64,000 nt of DNA from Thiopseudomonas denitrificans (GTDB lineage: Bacteria; Pseudomonadota; Gammaproteobacteria; Pseudomonadales; Pseudomonadaceae). A program made the position numbers and the translations under genes. Below the pieces are notes generated by a model. It worked only from the letters and a program-made list of their open reading frames with translations. It was not told the DNA's origin and searched no databases. The stretch lies in the NCBI RefSeq assembly GCF_002866065.1, contig NZ_LNJZ01000003.1, forward strand, positions 347,116-411,115. The letters run 5' to 3'. Positions 26,041 through 34,637 of this stretch are shown one piece after another (within the stretch, counting starts at the first letter, position 1; each line of letters opens with the position of its first letter).

Positions 26041-26155
26041 CCTGAGGCCACTAGCATACGGTTGAGTTGCTACAGGGCGCTCAAGCCAGCATTTTCTATG
26101 CCTCGGCGACTCGAACGTTTTGACGTGGCTCTGCCTGCTGAACTCTATTTTTGGG
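26041..26155. repeat. Repeat copy 3: companion repeat plus pfeA-type 3' remnant
   Basis: Bases 26041-26090 match 18579-18635, and 26089-26155 match 11269-11333, including TTTTGACGTGGCTCTGCCTG. Read in frame, the remnant gives SIFYASATRTF then stop, a decayed receptor C-terminus. The rest of 26011-26377 holds a Fur-like box but no gene. Confidence 0.7.
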
Positions 26156-26241
26156 CAAGAATAGATCGGTTTATGGTCTTAACATGACTGAAAGGCAGAG
26201 ACAGTTCTTGTGGATAGCAGTTTGGTTGCTGCTCAAGTTGC

Positions 26242-26258
26242 AAATGATAGTCATTACT
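26242..26258. promoter_or_regulatory. Fur-box-like site upstream of the second receptor/CobN operon
   Basis: AAATGATAGTCATTACT lies about 120 bases before the receptor start and matches one and a half repeats of the Fur consensus. It would place the receptor, CobN, ExbB-like and DUF2149 genes under iron control. Confidence 0.55.
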
Positions 26259-26377
26259 AATAAGATCTGCCTTGTTACGCTCCGGCTTTTTGTTGAGGAG
26301 CAAGTCGTAGCACACCATAAATTTATTCAGCCAGCCAGGGTGCACCCAAGCCAGCCGATCAACCTTGAGAGGATGAC

Positions 26378-28291
26378 ATGCGCAAATCGGCATTCACCCT
26401 GGCTTGTTGCGTGGCAGCAGTGAGCCAGCCTGCCTGGGCTGCACAGATGGCAGAACTGGACTCCACTGTGGTTACCGCCACTCGCAGCGAACATAACCTT
26501 TCCAGCGCCCCTGCTTCGGTAACCGTGATTACCGCGGAACAGATCAAGGCTAGTGGTGCCGGCAATCTGCTTGAGGCAGTTCGTATGGCACCCGGCATTA
26601 CGCTCAATGGCCGAGGTGTTGGTGGGCGCAAAACCCTCAGCATTCGTGGCGCCGAAGATCGCCACACGCTGGTGCTGGTTAATGGCAAACGGATTTCGTC
26701 GACTGACGACACTATCGGCCACTCTGACTACCAGTACGGTTGGGTAGCCATGGACCAGATCGAGCGTATCGAAATTGTCCGTGGTCCGATGTCAGCCCTG
26801 TATGGCTCGGAAGCCGTGGGCGGGGTCATCAATATCATCACCAAAGGCCCGCAAAAGAACTGGAGCGGCAGCCTGAGTGCGCGCGGTGACATACAGAAAG
26901 GCTCGGGAGGCAACGGCCATGTGCTGTCAGCCCGGGTCGGTGGCGGGCTGGGAGAGATGTTCGATTTGCAGTTGGCTGTGGAGCAGCTGCGCAGATCGCC
27001 CACGCCGCGCAAGGAAGACCGGCGCCTGAGTGACATGGAGGGCCATGATCGTGAAAATGGCAGCCTGCAATTGGGCTTTACTCCTGTTGAAGGCCAACGC
27101 TTTCAACTGGATTTGCTGCACAGCAATGAGGATCTGGATCGTCACCAGAATACCCGGGGTGCCGCACCATTCTACCTGGACACCTACACCCTGGAGCGCC
27201 GTCAGCAATCAGTGAGTTGGCAGGCAGACTGGACGCACGCCACTACCGAGCTGCGGTATGGCAAAGCTACTTTTGATGTCAGTAATAAGCGTAATAATGG
27301 CGTTGCCCCCACACGTGATCAGCGACTGGAAGATAAAACCTGGGACGGAAACGTTGCGTTTGCACTGGGTAGTCGCCACGCCCTGACACTGGGCGCGGAG
27401 CACCGCGAGGAGTACCTGGAAAATGCCGGTTTGCTGGGCGGGTCGGATGACGTAACACACAAAGCACTGTATGTGCAGGATGAAATCAGCCTCAACGACA
27501 GCTTGAGCCTGACATTGGGTGCGCGACTGGACCATCACGGCATTTTTGGCAGTGAAACCAGCCCGCGAGCCTATCTGGTCTGGAGCGTGACACCAGAGCT
27601 GACACTTAAAGGCGGGTATGGTGAAGCATTCCGTGCACCGACCCTGAAGCAGATTTCACCCATTTATGAAGGTGGTGAAGGCCCGCACACGTTTTATGGC
27701 AATGCCGACATCAAGCCCGAAACCAGTCGTTCCTGGGAGTTGGGAGCCGACTGGCGTGATGATAAAAGTGCTTATACGGCCACTGTTTTCAGGAATGAAA
27801 TCAAAGATCTGATTTATACACGACTGATCAACAAGATAGGTCCGCGTGGGTTTTATCAGTATGACAACATCTCGCGAGCTCGCATTCATGGACTGGAGCT
27901 GTCCATGGTGCGTGATTTGGGTGCCGGGTTCAGCATCAGCAACAACCTGACATGGATGGATGCACGTGACAGCGATACCCGGGACCGGTTGACCGGGCGT
28001 CCCGAACTGGTGATCACGCCCATGTTGAACTGGCAGGGCGAGTCGCTAACTGCGCAACTGGAGTGGCAATACACCGGGCGTCAGTGGCTGACCAACAGCG
28101 ACAGCCAGCTGGAACGTGTCAGCGGTTACAGCCTGTTCAATCTGAGCGCGGGCTATCAGGTCAATGACAATTTCAAACTGCGTAGCGGTGTCAACAACCT
28201 GCGTAATCTGCGTCTGGAAGATCGCTCCGAGTTGTATGGCTATGTCGAGCAACCACGTACTCTGTGGGTTGGTGTGGAGGCGAACTTCTGA
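26378..28291 (+). CDS. TonB-dependent receptor, CirA/BtuB size class
   Basis: This 637-residue receptor has a signal peptide (FTLACCVAAVSQPAWAAQ) and a TonB box region (LDSTVVTATRSEHNLSSAPA). The plug contains LSIRGAEDRHTLVLVNGKRI and IERIEIVRGPMSALYGSEAV. The barrel contains GGYGEAFRAPTLKQISPIYE, a FRAP-like motif, then NADIKPETSRSWELGADW, and the C-terminus is aromatic (WVGVEANF). The stop overlaps the CobN start (TGATG). The order receptor, CobN, ExbB-like, DUF2149 matches the PA1922-PA1925 locus of P. aeruginosa as I remember it. The ligand is probably heme or another metal-bearing tetrapyrrole or metallophore. Confidence 0.87.
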   Translation: MRKSAFTLACCVAAVSQPAWAAQMAELDSTVVTATRSEHNLSSAPASVTVITAEQIKASGAGNLLEAVRMAPGITLNGRGVGGRKTLSIRGAEDRHTLVLVNGKRISSTDDTIGHSDYQYGWVAMDQIERIEIVRGPMSALYGSEAVGGVINIITKGPQKNWSGSLSARGDIQKGSGGNGHVLSARVGGGLGEMFDLQLAVEQLRRSPTPRKEDRRLSDMEGHDRENGSLQLGFTPVEGQRFQLDLLHSNEDLDRHQNTRGAAPFYLDTYTLERRQQSVSWQADWTHATTELRYGKATFDVSNKRNNGVAPTRDQRLEDKTWDGNVAFALGSRHALTLGAEHREEYLENAGLLGGSDDVTHKALYVQDEISLNDSLSLTLGARLDHHGIFGSETSPRAYLVWSVTPELTLKGGYGEAFRAPTLKQISPIYEGGEGPHTFYGNADIKPETSRSWELGADWRDDKSAYTATVFRNEIKDLIYTRLINKIGPRGFYQYDNISRARIHGLELSMVRDLGAGFSISNNLTWMDARDSDTRDRLTGRPELVITPMLNWQGESLTAQLEWQYTGRQWLTNSDSQLERVSGYSLFNLSAGYQVNDNFKLRSGVNNLRNLRLEDRSELYGYVEQPRTLWVGVEANF

Positions 28292-31200
28292 TGAAAGCGT
28301 TGACTACCCTGCGGCAGCTGGTGTGGAAGCGTTTGCTGCTCATGGTATTGCTGGTGCTGGCCGGTCCTTTGGCTGGCCAGCACGTAGCACAGGCGGCTTC
28401 GGCCAATATTCTGGTGTTGGCTGCAATGCCGGTTCAATCCGGCAAGCTGGAGCGTCTCAAACCCCTGGCAAACCAGGCCGGGTTCAATCTTGAATACCGC
28501 ATGCTGGAAGGTCTGGAGCAGCCCCTGACCAACAGCGATTTGCAGGGGTACGATCTGCTCATGCTGGATGCACCCTACGGTGCATCGCAGGCGACTGCAC
28601 AGAGGGTAGTGGCTCCTTTGCTGGAGCAGCATCAGGAAGCCTGGATCTGGCTGCGGCGTGAAGGCAGTATTGGCAAGCATTTGCCAAGTGAGCTGATTGA
28701 TCAGTTGGGCGTGTACTACAGCAATGGTGGCAAGCGGAACTTTGCCGGATTTTTCTGCCAGCTGGGTAACCAGCTGAGAAATGCTGCGGATATCTGTGCC
28801 GAGCCGATTATCGCACCACAGGCAGGAATTTACCATCCTGACGCGGATGGCCAGTTTTTTGCTGACCTGCCGGCTTATCTGCAATGGCGTGAAATGGAGC
28901 TGGATCAACACCAGCCGGTGATTGCATTGTTGTTTCACCGTGCCTATGTGGATTCCGGTCTGACCGGTTTTATTGATGCCACCATTGAGCGGATCGAGGC
29001 AGCTGGTGCGCTGGCTTTGCCATTGTTTACCAGTGCAATGGAAAGCAACGAGATCACTCGTTTGGTCAGCATGAACAACCAGCCTCGTGCCAATGTGCTG
29101 ATCAACATGCAGATCATGCTCAATGCGCAGGGGCGCAAGGCTGAATTTGAACAGCTGGGCATTCCTGTGCTGCAAGCGATGCCGTACCGGAGTGGTGACC
29201 AGGCTGACTGGGAAAAAGACCCGCAGGGCCTGGCTCCGCAAGATATTCCCTTTTACCTTGCACAACCGGAATTTGCCGGCCTGATTGATCCGTTGTTTGC
29301 GGCGGCTACACAGCAAAGTGACGGTGATATCGTGCCGATTGACCGGCAATTACAGGCAGCCGTGGACAAGGCCATGCGTTTGGTCCATTTACAACAGCGG
29401 CCTGCTGCCGAGATCAAGACGGCAATCCAGTTCTATAACTATCCGCCTGGCGAAAAAAACCTGGGCGCCTCGTTCATGAATGTGCCACGCAGTCTGGAAC
29501 ACCTGTTGAAAGAGTATGCGAAACGCGGCTATCAGGTTGAACTGCGTACCGAGCAACAGCTGATTGATGAGCTGACCGCTTTGCTCGCTCCTTTCTATCG
29601 TCAGGCCCTGTTGAGTGAATTGCTGGCCAGCGACCGCGCGGGCCGTTTGCCGCTGGAAACGTACCAGCGCTGGTTCGCCAGTCTGCCGCAAGACAAGCAG
29701 GACGCCATTGTTGAGCGCTGGGGCCAGCCGCAACAGGCCGGGCTGTATCTTGAGCAAGATGAGCAGCAGTTTTTTGCCATTCCGCGTTTGCTTTTGGGGC
29801 AGCAAATTCTGATGCCGCAACCGCCACGGGGCGAGCGGGAAGAAGATAACGAGCGTGCCCTTTATCACGATACCAAAACTGCCCCTTCACACAGCTATCT
29901 GGCCACTTTCTTGTGGCTGCGTGAACAGGCCAATGTGGATGCACTGATCAGTTTTGGTACGCACGGCACTTACGAATGGCAGCCCGGCAAGGAGCGTGGT
30001 CTGGATGTGCAGGATTATCCGTTGATGGTGCTGGGTGACCTGCCGGTGATCTATCCGTATATCGTTGACAACATTGGTGAGGCTTTGCAAACCAAGCGGC
30101 GCGGACGTGCTGTGACCGTGAGTCATCACACGCCTTCATTTGGCCCGGCAGGCTTGCATGGCGAGCTTAACCAGCTGCACGAGTTGCTGCACCAATGGCA
30201 GTCAATGACCGATGGTGAGGTCCGCAATGCAACAGCGACACGGATTATTGATCTGACAGCGGAGCTGAACATCGACAAGGACCTGGCGCTTGATCTGACA
30301 ACCGCCGAAAACAATCTTGCGCAGCTGACCGACACATTGCATCTGCACTTGCACGACCTGGCCTTGCAGCAGCAACCACTCGGGCTGGCCCATTTTGGCC
30401 AGCCGGCAGAGACAGATCTACGCCTGTTTACCGTGCAGCAGATGCTGGGCATGCCATTACTGGAAGCACTGTTTCCGGAGGACCCGGAAGAGCTGCTGGT
30501 TGTGGACTATAAAGAGCTGGGCAACAGTGAGCCCTGGAAGCTGCTTGACCAGCATGTGCGTTACGGCAAGAAATATGAAGGCGATACTAATTTGGAAGCC
30601 TTGCTGGCCAAAGGGCGCGACTACTGGACGATGCTGGGTAACCAGGGAGAGCTGGACGGCTATTTCCGGGTTCTTGGGGGCCGCTATCAGCCAACATCTT
30701 ATGGCGGTGATCCGATCAAAAACCCGGACAGTCTGCCTACTGGCCGCAATCTGTACGGTTTTGATCCTTCACGGATTCCTACCCGTGAGGCCTGGCAAGC
30801 AGGCCAGCAAGCCGCGCAAAGACTATTGGAACAACATCAGGCAGAGCAGGGAGCCTATCCTGAAAAATTGGCATTTAGCTTGTGGTCGGTTGAAACCATG
30901 CGCCACTTTGGTTTGCTGGAAGCTCAGGCTTTGTACCTGATGGGTTACCAGCCGGTCTGGGATGCGGGTGGCCGGGTGACCGGGATTGAGGTTATCCCTG
31001 CTGAACAGCTGCAACGTCCCCGGGTCGATGTGATCATTTCAGCCACTGGTTTGTACCGTGACCAGTTTCCCAATGTCATGCAGTGGATGGCACAGGCTGC
31101 CGATCAGGCCAGCGAACTGGATGAGCCGGATAACCCGATTGCCCTCAATAGTGTACGGCTGGAACAGCAGTTTCTTGCCGCCGGCATGAGTGCGCAGGAT

Positions 31201-32265
31201 GCACGGCTGGCAGCGCGTACCCGTATATTTTCTTCCGAATCCGGTGCCTACGGTACAGGGCTGGATGATGCAACGCTGGTCAGTAACAGCTTTGGCGAAA
31301 CCGAAGGCCAGGGGCAGGACCGGGCGGCAGGTGAAGAAAAACTGGCAAAAATGTATCTGGACCGCATGCAGTATGCCTACGGACCGGACAGCACACGCTG
31401 GGGCGAGAAAAATGACACCAACATTTATGCGGAACAGCTGCGTGGCGTACAGGGTGCCGTTCTGTCACGTTCTTCCAACCTGTACGGCATGCTGACCACT
31501 GATGATCCTTTCCAGTATCTGGGCGGCATCGGACTGGCGGTGCGCTATCTGGATGGCAAATCGCCACAGCTGTACATCAGCAATCTGCGTGATGCCGATA
31601 ACCCGCGGGTAGAGACTGCGGCCGGTTTCCTCGCCCGTGACTTGCGTGCCCGCTATCTGCACCCTGGCTGGATCGAGCAGGTGCAAAAAGAAGGGTACAG
31701 CGGTGCATTGGAAGTGCTTGGCAGTGCGAACAATCTTTGGGGCTGGCAAGTGACAGCACCGGAAACCGTGCGTGATGACCAATGGGATGAGTACAAGGCT
31801 GTTTATCTGGACGACAAGTACGAACTGGGTATCAACGAATGGTTCGAGGAGCATCATCCGCATGCTCAGGCCCAGTTGATCGAGCGCATGCTGGAGGCGG
31901 CCCGCAAGGAATACTGGAGCACTGATGCGGTTAATCTTCAGCAGCTGGCGCAGCGTTGGCAGGAGCTGGCCGAACGTTACGATGTACAGAGTAGCAATAG
32001 TCAATTCAACGAGTATGTAGCAGAAGCGGCTGCCGGTTTCGGCCTGGGAGCACGTGCCCCGGATGCTGACATGGCGACCGAACCCGAAAGTGCGGAAACG
32101 CCTGCTGAAACGATGGAGCAAGTGGAAGGCCAGCGACTGGAAAAACAACAGGATACTGTTGATGCACCGCCACAGCCGTTTGATTTTATGGCGTTGTTCG
32201 GTTTTCTGGCCATCTTGGCCGCTCTGGCGGGCGGCATGTGGCACCAGTCACGTCGGCTGCGTTGA
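28291..32265 (+). CDS. CobN-like chelatase, second copy, secreted and C-terminally anchored
   Basis: This 1324-residue CobN-family protein is a diverged paralogue of the one at 4192. Shared blocks include QFYNYPPGEKNLGASFMNVP, SFGTHGTYEWQPGKERGL, YPYIVDNIGEALQTKRRGRA, YGGDPIKNPDSLPTGRNLYG and TTDDPFQYLGGIGLAVRYLD. It has a long N-terminal signal peptide (LLLMVLLVLAGPLAG to AQAAS) and a C-terminal membrane helix (FMALFGFLAILAALAGGM), so it is again periplasmic and anchored. No CobS/CobT-type partner is present. Paired with its own ExbB-like and DUF2149 genes, it probably removes or inserts metal in an imported ligand. Heme is favoured because a HemP-like gene follows. Confidence 0.88.
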   Translation: MKALTTLRQLVWKRLLLMVLLVLAGPLAGQHVAQAASANILVLAAMPVQSGKLERLKPLANQAGFNLEYRMLEGLEQPLTNSDLQGYDLLMLDAPYGASQATAQRVVAPLLEQHQEAWIWLRREGSIGKHLPSELIDQLGVYYSNGGKRNFAGFFCQLGNQLRNAADICAEPIIAPQAGIYHPDADGQFFADLPAYLQWREMELDQHQPVIALLFHRAYVDSGLTGFIDATIERIEAAGALALPLFTSAMESNEITRLVSMNNQPRANVLINMQIMLNAQGRKAEFEQLGIPVLQAMPYRSGDQADWEKDPQGLAPQDIPFYLAQPEFAGLIDPLFAAATQQSDGDIVPIDRQLQAAVDKAMRLVHLQQRPAAEIKTAIQFYNYPPGEKNLGASFMNVPRSLEHLLKEYAKRGYQVELRTEQQLIDELTALLAPFYRQALLSELLASDRAGRLPLETYQRWFASLPQDKQDAIVERWGQPQQAGLYLEQDEQQFFAIPRLLLGQQILMPQPPRGEREEDNERALYHDTKTAPSHSYLATFLWLREQANVDALISFGTHGTYEWQPGKERGLDVQDYPLMVLGDLPVIYPYIVDNIGEALQTKRRGRAVTVSHHTPSFGPAGLHGELNQLHELLHQWQSMTDGEVRNATATRIIDLTAELNIDKDLALDLTTAENNLAQLTDTLHLHLHDLALQQQPLGLAHFGQPAETDLRLFTVQQMLGMPLLEALFPEDPEELLVVDYKELGNSEPWKLLDQHVRYGKKYEGDTNLEALLAKGRDYWTMLGNQGELDGYFRVLGGRYQPTSYGGDPIKNPDSLPTGRNLYGFDPSRIPTREAWQAGQQAAQRLLEQHQAEQGAYPEKLAFSLWSVETMRHFGLLEAQALYLMGYQPVWDAGGRVTGIEVIPAEQLQRPRVDVIISATGLYRDQFPNVMQWMAQAADQASELDEPDNPIALNSVRLEQQFLAAGMSAQDARLAARTRIFSSESGAYGTGLDDATLVSNSFGETEGQGQDRAAGEEKLAKMYLDRMQYAYGPDSTRWGEKNDTNIYAEQLRGVQGAVLSRSSNLYGMLTTDDPFQYLGGIGLAVRYLDGKSPQLYISNLRDADNPRVETAAGFLARDLRARYLHPGWIEQVQKEGYSGALEVLGSANNLWGWQVTAPETVRDDQWDEYKAVYLDDKYELGINEWFEEHHPHAQAQLIERMLEAARKEYWSTDAVNLQQLAQRWQELAERYDVQSSNSQFNEYVAEAAAGFGLGARAPDADMATEPESAETPAETMEQVEGQRLEKQQDTVDAPPQPFDFMALFGFLAILAALAGGMWHQSRRLR

Positions 32266-32329
32266 ATAATCCCGGTATGCCGGACGGCTCCTTCGTTGCC
32301 CGGTTACCTAGTCATACAGGAGAATCTTG

Positions 32330-32833
32330 ATGTCATTGCAGTTAGTTGTTGAAACGGCCCTGTACAAGGCCAGCCAGTTGTTCATGTTGCCCATTTTGTT
32401 GGCGGTGATTGTGCTGTTTGTCTATGCATTTTATGCCGTTGGTGTATTTATCTGGCAGCGCCGTCAGCGTCAGCAAGGTATGAGGGGCGCGTTTGATTTG
32501 CTCTACAGTTGGCAGAACAATCCGGCCATGACGGATACCGAGCTGGAAACCCAGGCCTTCAAGCGGCTGGAAGCTCCGCGTATCGTTACTCGTGTCACGC
32601 CCATGCTGGGGCTGGTGGCAACCATGATTCCGATGGGGCCAGCTCTCAAGTCCCTGTCTGGCGGTGATCTGTCACAGGCCAGTGACAACCTGACCGTGGC
32701 GTTTTCGGCTGTCATCCTGTCCCTGATCGCCGCGTCATTGACTTACTGGGTCGTCAACGTGCGCCGCCGCTGGTACGCCGAAGAAATGGTGGAGATCGAG
32801 CAGTTGCGTCAGAAGCAGGAGCTGCAACCATGA
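32330..32833 (+). CDS. MotA/TolQ/ExbB-family proton channel protein, second copy
   Basis: This 167-residue protein has the same three-helix plan as the protein at 3330. The core VTRVTPMLGLVATMIPMGPA matches the first copy almost exactly, and the last helix is VAFSAVILSLIAASLTYWV. The ATG at 32330 follows CAGGAGAAT. Its stop overlaps the DUF2149 start (ATGA). Its conserved pairing with a CobN-like gene in both loci supports a dedicated motor. Confidence 0.87.
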   Translation: MSLQLVVETALYKASQLFMLPILLAVIVLFVYAFYAVGVFIWQRRQRQQGMRGAFDLLYSWQNNPAMTDTELETQAFKRLEAPRIVTRVTPMLGLVATMIPMGPALKSLSGGDLSQASDNLTVAFSAVILSLIAASLTYWVVNVRRRWYAEEMVEIEQLRQKQELQP

Positions 32834-33141
32834 GTCTGCGCCTGATCGAGGATGCCGATGCCGACGACCCCATTCTGTCGGTGGTCAACCTGATAGATGT
32901 GTTTCTGGTAGTGATTGCCGCACTGCTGCTGACTGTGGCCAGTAATCCGCTCAACCCCTTCATGCAGGAGAACTTCACCCTGGTAAAGAACCCGGGGGAA
33001 GACACCATGGAAGTGGTCATTAAAAAGGGCGAAGTGCTGGAGCACTACAAATCCAGCGGTGATATGGGCGAAGGGGAAGGTGCCAAGGCTGGCATCACCT
33101 ATCGCATGAAAGATGGGAGCATGATCTATGTGCCAGAATGA
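32830..33141 (+). CDS. DUF2149 family protein, second copy
   Basis: This 103-residue protein is colinear with the copy at 3863. It has a short acidic start (SLRLIEDADADDPILSVVNL), one helix (VFLVVIAALLLTVAS) and a periplasmic part with EHYKSSGDMGEGEGAKAGIT and YRMKDGSMIYVPE. The Asp just before the helix is kept. Its 3' end overlaps a HemP-like reading frame. Confidence 0.87.
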   Translation: MSLRLIEDADADDPILSVVNLIDVFLVVIAALLLTVASNPLNPFMQENFTLVKNPGEDTMEVVIKKGEVLEHYKSSGDMGEGEGAKAGITYRMKDGSMIYVPE

Positions 33142-33334
33142 TGTACGGGGGTTGTTACGTACCCTTGCGCAGCCTGGCAACAGCCAGCACGGTGCATGCA
33201 GTGGCCTACAGAGCCGGCGTGTGCTCACCAGTAACGAGTTGCTGGGAGAGGAGGGCGAGCTGATTATTGTGCACAACGATTGCCGCTATAGTCTGCGCCT
33301 GACCCGACAAAACAAGCTGATACTGACCAAATAA
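33128..33334 (+). CDS. HemP/HmuP-like hemin uptake peptide
   Basis: The C-terminal 38 residues (RVLTSNELLGEEGELIIVHN, then DCRYSLRLTRQNKLILTK) match the HemP/HmuP family, whose hallmark is a short protein ending in Y-x-L-R-x-T-x-x-x-K-L-I-L-T-K. In related bacteria HmuP activates or accompanies heme receptor genes. The start is uncertain: the ATG at 33128 lies inside the DUF2149 gene, and later TTG or GTG codons are possible. A heme-linked peptide here supports a heme role for the upstream CobN module. Confidence 0.75.
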   Translation: MCQNDVRGLLRTLAQPGNSQHGACSGLQSRRVLTSNELLGEEGELIIVHNDCRYSLRLTRQNKLILTK

Positions 33335-33371
33335 GCGGCTGCTGGCAGTAAATAAACTGTAAATAGCTTGC

Positions 33372-33390
33372 AAATGATAATGGTTCGCAT
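33372..33390. promoter_or_regulatory. Fur-box-like site upstream of the second ABC importer
   Basis: AAATGATAATGGTTCGCAT lies about 60 bases before the substrate-binding protein start and matches the left two repeats of the Fur consensus. Confidence 0.6.
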
Positions 33391-33445
33391 ACCATGTCGA
33401 GCGTTATGGCCCATGCGGCTGCCAACTCTTATCCAGGAGAGATCC

Positions 33446-34372
33446 ATGCGCATCAAGTCTTCATTGTTCAAGCTGTTTTCCGTACCGGCCCTGCTGCTGG
33501 CCATGCAGTTGCCGGCCGCTGCTGCCACCCTGACCATCAAGCACAGCCAGGGCGAGACGCAGGTTGAGCAAAACCCGAAAACCGTTGCTGTGCTGGACTG
33601 GTCCACGCTGGATACCATGGCTGCGTTGGGCGTTGAGGCTCAAGGCATTCCCGGTGGCAACATCCTGCCCAGCGTGCTGCCACAGTATGCGGATGCCAAA
33701 TTTGTCCGCATCGGTACATTGTTTGAGCCGGATTTCGAAGCGATCAAGAACCTCAAGCCCGATCTGATCATCCTCGGCCGCCGTGCCGCAGGCCACTTCG
33801 AGGAAGCGTCCAAATACGGTCCGACCCTGGACCTGACTCCGGACCCTAAAGATCTGCTGGGCAGTGTGGTACGCCACACCGAGCTGCTGGGCGAGATCTT
33901 CGAGCGTCAGGATGAAGCCGCCAAAGTGGCTGCCGAGCTGAATGAGTCAGTCGCCAAACTGCAACAGCTGACCGCCAAACAGGGCACCGGCCTGACCCTG
34001 CTCACCACCGGCGGCAAGATGGCTGCCTTTGGTATCGGCACCCGTTTCGGTCTGATCCATGACGTGTTCGGCATGGACATGGCCGCCAAGGATTTAGCCG
34101 TCGGCCGCCATGGCCAGTCGGTGTCCTACGAGTTCATCCTGGAAGCCAACCCGGACTGGCTGTTTGTCATGGACCGTGACGCTGCCATCGGCCGTGAAGG
34201 CGTGGCTGCCAAACAGATGATGGACAACGAACTGGTGGCGGTGACCACAGCCGGCAGCAAGCAGCAGATTATCTACCTTGATCCGGAAGCCTGGTACCTG
34301 CTCGACAGCAGCGGTGCCCGCGTGCTGCAAAGCAACATCAATCAGCTGCTGGACGTGTTTGGCGACAAGTAA
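33446..34372 (+). CDS. Siderophore ABC transporter substrate-binding protein (VctP/FatB/CeuE-like)
   Basis: This 308-residue periplasmic protein has a signal peptide (VPALLLAMQLPAAAAT). The family lines are PKTVAVLDWSTLDTMAALGV, NLKPDLIILGRRAAGHFEEA and RHGQSVSYEFILEANPDWLF followed by VMDRDAAIG. The pattern is that of catecholate-siderophore binders such as VctP, CeuE and FatB. The ATG at 33446 follows CAGGAGAGATCC. With two permeases and an ATPase downstream it would complete the inner-membrane route for ferric enterobactin taken up by the PfeA-like receptor. Confidence 0.88.
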   Translation: MRIKSSLFKLFSVPALLLAMQLPAAAATLTIKHSQGETQVEQNPKTVAVLDWSTLDTMAALGVEAQGIPGGNILPSVLPQYADAKFVRIGTLFEPDFEAIKNLKPDLIILGRRAAGHFEEASKYGPTLDLTPDPKDLLGSVVRHTELLGEIFERQDEAAKVAAELNESVAKLQQLTAKQGTGLTLLTTGGKMAAFGIGTRFGLIHDVFGMDMAAKDLAVGRHGQSVSYEFILEANPDWLFVMDRDAAIGREGVAAKQMMDNELVAVTTAGSKQQIIYLDPEAWYLLDSSGARVLQSNINQLLDVFGDK

Positions 34373-34405
34373 ACTCATGCCCGGAATCTGTGATTGTTCG
34401 CATCT

Positions 34406-34597
34406 GTAGGTGCGAATTCATTCGCACATTAGCGTGGCCGCAAAATATTTGTTCGCACATTAGCTTCTACAGCCCGGCTTTGCCGGGTTGTTCGAATGAA
34501 TTCGAACCTACGCATAACCATTCGCACGTCAAGTGTTTTGTAGGTGCGCACAACCATTCGCATACTAAGTTTTTGTAGGTGCGAATTCATTCGCACA
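34406..34597. repeat. Cluster of REP-like palindromes
   Basis: Copies of GTAGGTGCGAATTCATTCGC lie at 34406-34427 and 34576-34597, with variant copies near 34491-34511 (TTCGAATGAATTCGAAC) and 34540-34563. A small CCCGGC/GCCGGG hairpin lies at 34472-34488. The cluster fills the gap between the binding-protein gene and the first permease gene. The same family occurs at 43025-43090. Confidence 0.75.
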
Positions 34598-34637
34598 CAG
34601 AACCCGGCAAGAAGGGTAACTGCATAAAGACAAATCC

